A stretch of 8,076 nucleotides of DNA, from positions 1 to 8,076 of the forward strand of contig CANJEF010000046.1 of the NCBI GenBank assembly GCA_947472965.1. The letters run 5' to 3'. The notes below the pieces were generated by a model. The model searched no databases, was not told the DNA's origin, and was given only the letters and a program-made list of their open reading frames with translations. Numbering within the stretch: position 1 is the stretch's first letter; the number at the start of each line of letters is the position of its first letter. This document shows positions 6,664-8,076 of the stretch, piece by piece. This stretch comes from Sphingobacteriales bacterium. Its GTDB lineage: Bacteria; Bacteroidota; Bacteroidia; Chitinophagales; Chitinophagaceae. The position numbers and the translations under genes are program-made.

Positions 6664-8076
6664 TTACTTAAAAACCTCTTCCATAATTTTACCTCTCACA
6701 TTAAGGTCGCCAAACAGATTTTTTGCAGTTGGATGTACCCTGTTTGCCAGCATCACAAAAACAATTTTCTTTTCTGGATCAGCCCAAGCACAAGTGCCTG
6801 TAAATCCAGTATGTCCAAATGCAAGCGAGGAGACATTCACGGCTGGGTTGGGAACTTTTCTTGTTGCATTGTCTTTTTCCGGTTTATCAAATCCCAATCC
6901 ACGCCTACTGATTTCACTTTGGTACTCTGTAAACAGCTTTATTGTTGATGCTGCTAAATATCTTTTTTCATTGATTATGCCATTGTTAAGCAACAGTTGC
7001 ATCAGTATGCCAATTTCATAGGCATTGCTGAATAGCCCAGCATGCCCTGCTACCCCGCCAAACATCGCAGCTCCAGGGTCGTGAACAGTTCCTTGTATCA
7101 GACGTTCCCTGAAATAGGGATCTTCTTCTGTTGGAACTATTATTTTTTTATTGAGAAAATTAGTCGGGTTAAATCCAGTGCTTCTGAATCCGAGCGGCCT
7201 ATAAAAATTATTCCAAGCATATTGATCAACAGATTGTCCTGTTAGGGCTTTCACGATTTCTCCCATGAAAATAAAGTCGTTGTCGCTATAAATATACTTG
7301 ACTGGTTTTTCCAACGTTGAGGTCAATATTCTGCTGTACATGGTGTCTTTCCAATCGGTTCTCATGTACAGTGAATCATCTACCTTAATGCTAAATCCTG
7401 CTTTAGAAGTTTTGCTAAAATAAGATGGGATGGCTTTGTTTGTAATGCTGTCCGCAATTTCTTTATAAAATGGTATGAAGGCCTTCAATCCCGCTTGGTG
7501 TAAAAGAATATCTTTTATCACAAGTTTTTCCTTGTCCGTACCCCGAACCCATGGCAAATAGTCGCCCAGCGTTTTTTCAAGTGCTATCTTTTTTTCATCA
7601 AAGAGTTTCATCACCGAAAGCGACGTGGCACAAATTTTTGTTACAGATGCCATGTCATAAACAGCATTCATAGTTGTTTTCTCAGTGCTGTCGTATGTTA
7701 AGTGGCCATACGTTTTTTGTAACATAATTTTGCCATCACGGATTACCAGCAGAGAAATACCCGGTGTTGCTTTTCTTCTGATGGCATCATTTGCAATAGA
7801 GTCTATTTTAGCAGTTGAAGGATATGTTTCTGATTCAATATTTTCATTCTTGACAGCATTAAATCCCATGCCTTCTTTCATTTCATCAGTAATGGTGACA
7901 GGCAATTTCCCTTCAGTACCAAGCCTACCCATCATCATTTGGGCGGATACTTCCTGTGTTATTTTTTCGTCGTCATAGCACACTAAAATATTATTATTGC
8001 TACTAAAAAATTTTGCTGCGTAGGGGTTTCCAAAGATGAATAGCGTGGAGGGAATATGTTCCAGCAATCCATTCAT
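6664..8076 (-). CDS. GH3 glycosidase / beta-lactamase-fold serine hydrolase fusion, C-terminal part
   Basis: The frame is open to the window edge. The ATG at 8076 is very probably internal, because the first ~70 residues are the tail of a GH3 C-terminal domain (TLFIFGNPYAAKFF, NILVCYDDEKITQ, GRLGTEGKLPVTI). After a short linker, residues ~91-465 form a complete class C beta-lactamase / penicillin-binding fold. Its catalytic SxxK is S144-V-T-K147, its second motif is YSD at 263-265, and its third motif is HTG at 421-423, in place of KTG. Such GH3-serine hydrolase fusions are common in Bacteroidota and usually exported. The GH3 half resembles NagZ-type beta-N-acetylhexosaminidases, so a role in cell-wall (peptidoglycan) turnover is plausible but inferred. 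It is unlikely to be a true antibiotic-degrading beta-lactamase. The stop is TAA 6666-6664. The 59-bp gap to convergent crtB has no clear terminator. Confidence 0.88.
   Translation of the reverse strand: MNGLLEHIPSTLFIFGNPYAAKFFSSNNNILVCYDDEKITQEVSAQMMMGRLGTEGKLPVTITDEMKEGMGFNAVKNENIESETYPSTAKIDSIANDAIRRKATPGISLLVIRDGKIMLQKTYGHLTYDSTEKTTMNAVYDMASVTKICATSLSVMKLFDEKKIALEKTLGDYLPWVRGTDKEKLVIKDILLHQAGLKAFIPFYKEIADSITNKAIPSYFSKTSKAGFSIKVDDSLYMRTDWKDTMYSRILTSTLEKPVKYIYSDNDFIFMGEIVKALTGQSVDQYAWNNFYRPLGFRSTGFNPTNFLNKKIIVPTEEDPYFRERLIQGTVHDPGAAMFGGVAGHAGLFSNAYEIGILMQLLLNNGIINEKRYLAASTIKLFTEYQSEISRRGLGFDKPEKDNATRKVPNPAVNVSSLAFGHTGFTGTCAWADPEKKIVFVMLANRVHPTAKNLFGDLNVRGKIMEEVFK

Overview
This is an ordinary-looking chromosomal stretch from a Bacteroidota bacterium (Cytophagales or Chitinophagaceae type; genus not assignable). 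Three things point there: two exact copies of the Bacteroidota -7 promoter element TAnnTTTG in the divergent gap at 2476-2613, A-rich leaders without Shine-Dalgarno sequences, and a lineage-typical glycoside hydrolase family 3 / beta-lactamase-fold fusion protein.

Layout. 1-183 (+) is the 3' end of a SUI1/YciH-type translation factor. It converges on a minus-strand pair: gyrB (451-2430) followed by a 63-residue protein of unknown function (231-422). A perfect 11-bp hairpin (183-210) separates the two and can terminate both. gyrB diverges from an AraC-family regulator (2614-3558, +) that carries an unusual cysteine cluster. A 154-bp gap leads into a plus-strand carotenoid operon: an ECF sigma factor (3713-4213), crtI phytoene desaturase (4226-5698) and crtB phytoene synthase (5768-6604). 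Converging on it is the C-terminal part of a GH3 / serine hydrolase fusion (6664-8076, -) whose start lies beyond the window.

How the genes work together. CrtB joins two geranylgeranyl diphosphates into phytoene and CrtI desaturates it, probably to lycopene or a close relative. No cyclase, hydroxylase or ketolase is present, so later steps must be encoded elsewhere. The ECF sigma factor is only 12 bp upstream of crtI, which suggests dedicated control of pigment synthesis, as in other bacteria where light- or stress-responsive ECF factors drive carotenogenesis. No anti-sigma factor and no MerR/CarH-type light regulator is in the window.

The most interesting signal is in non-coding DNA. The gap before the sigma gene holds four copies of an 11-bp half-site close to TTGTTTAACTT, arranged as two inverted pairs with identical 11-bp spacers; all four start at offsets that are multiples of 11 bp. 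One perfect copy of the half-site recurs right after the crtI stop codon, before crtB. I read this as the operator array of an unidentified regulator of the operon. Everything else is close to known families.
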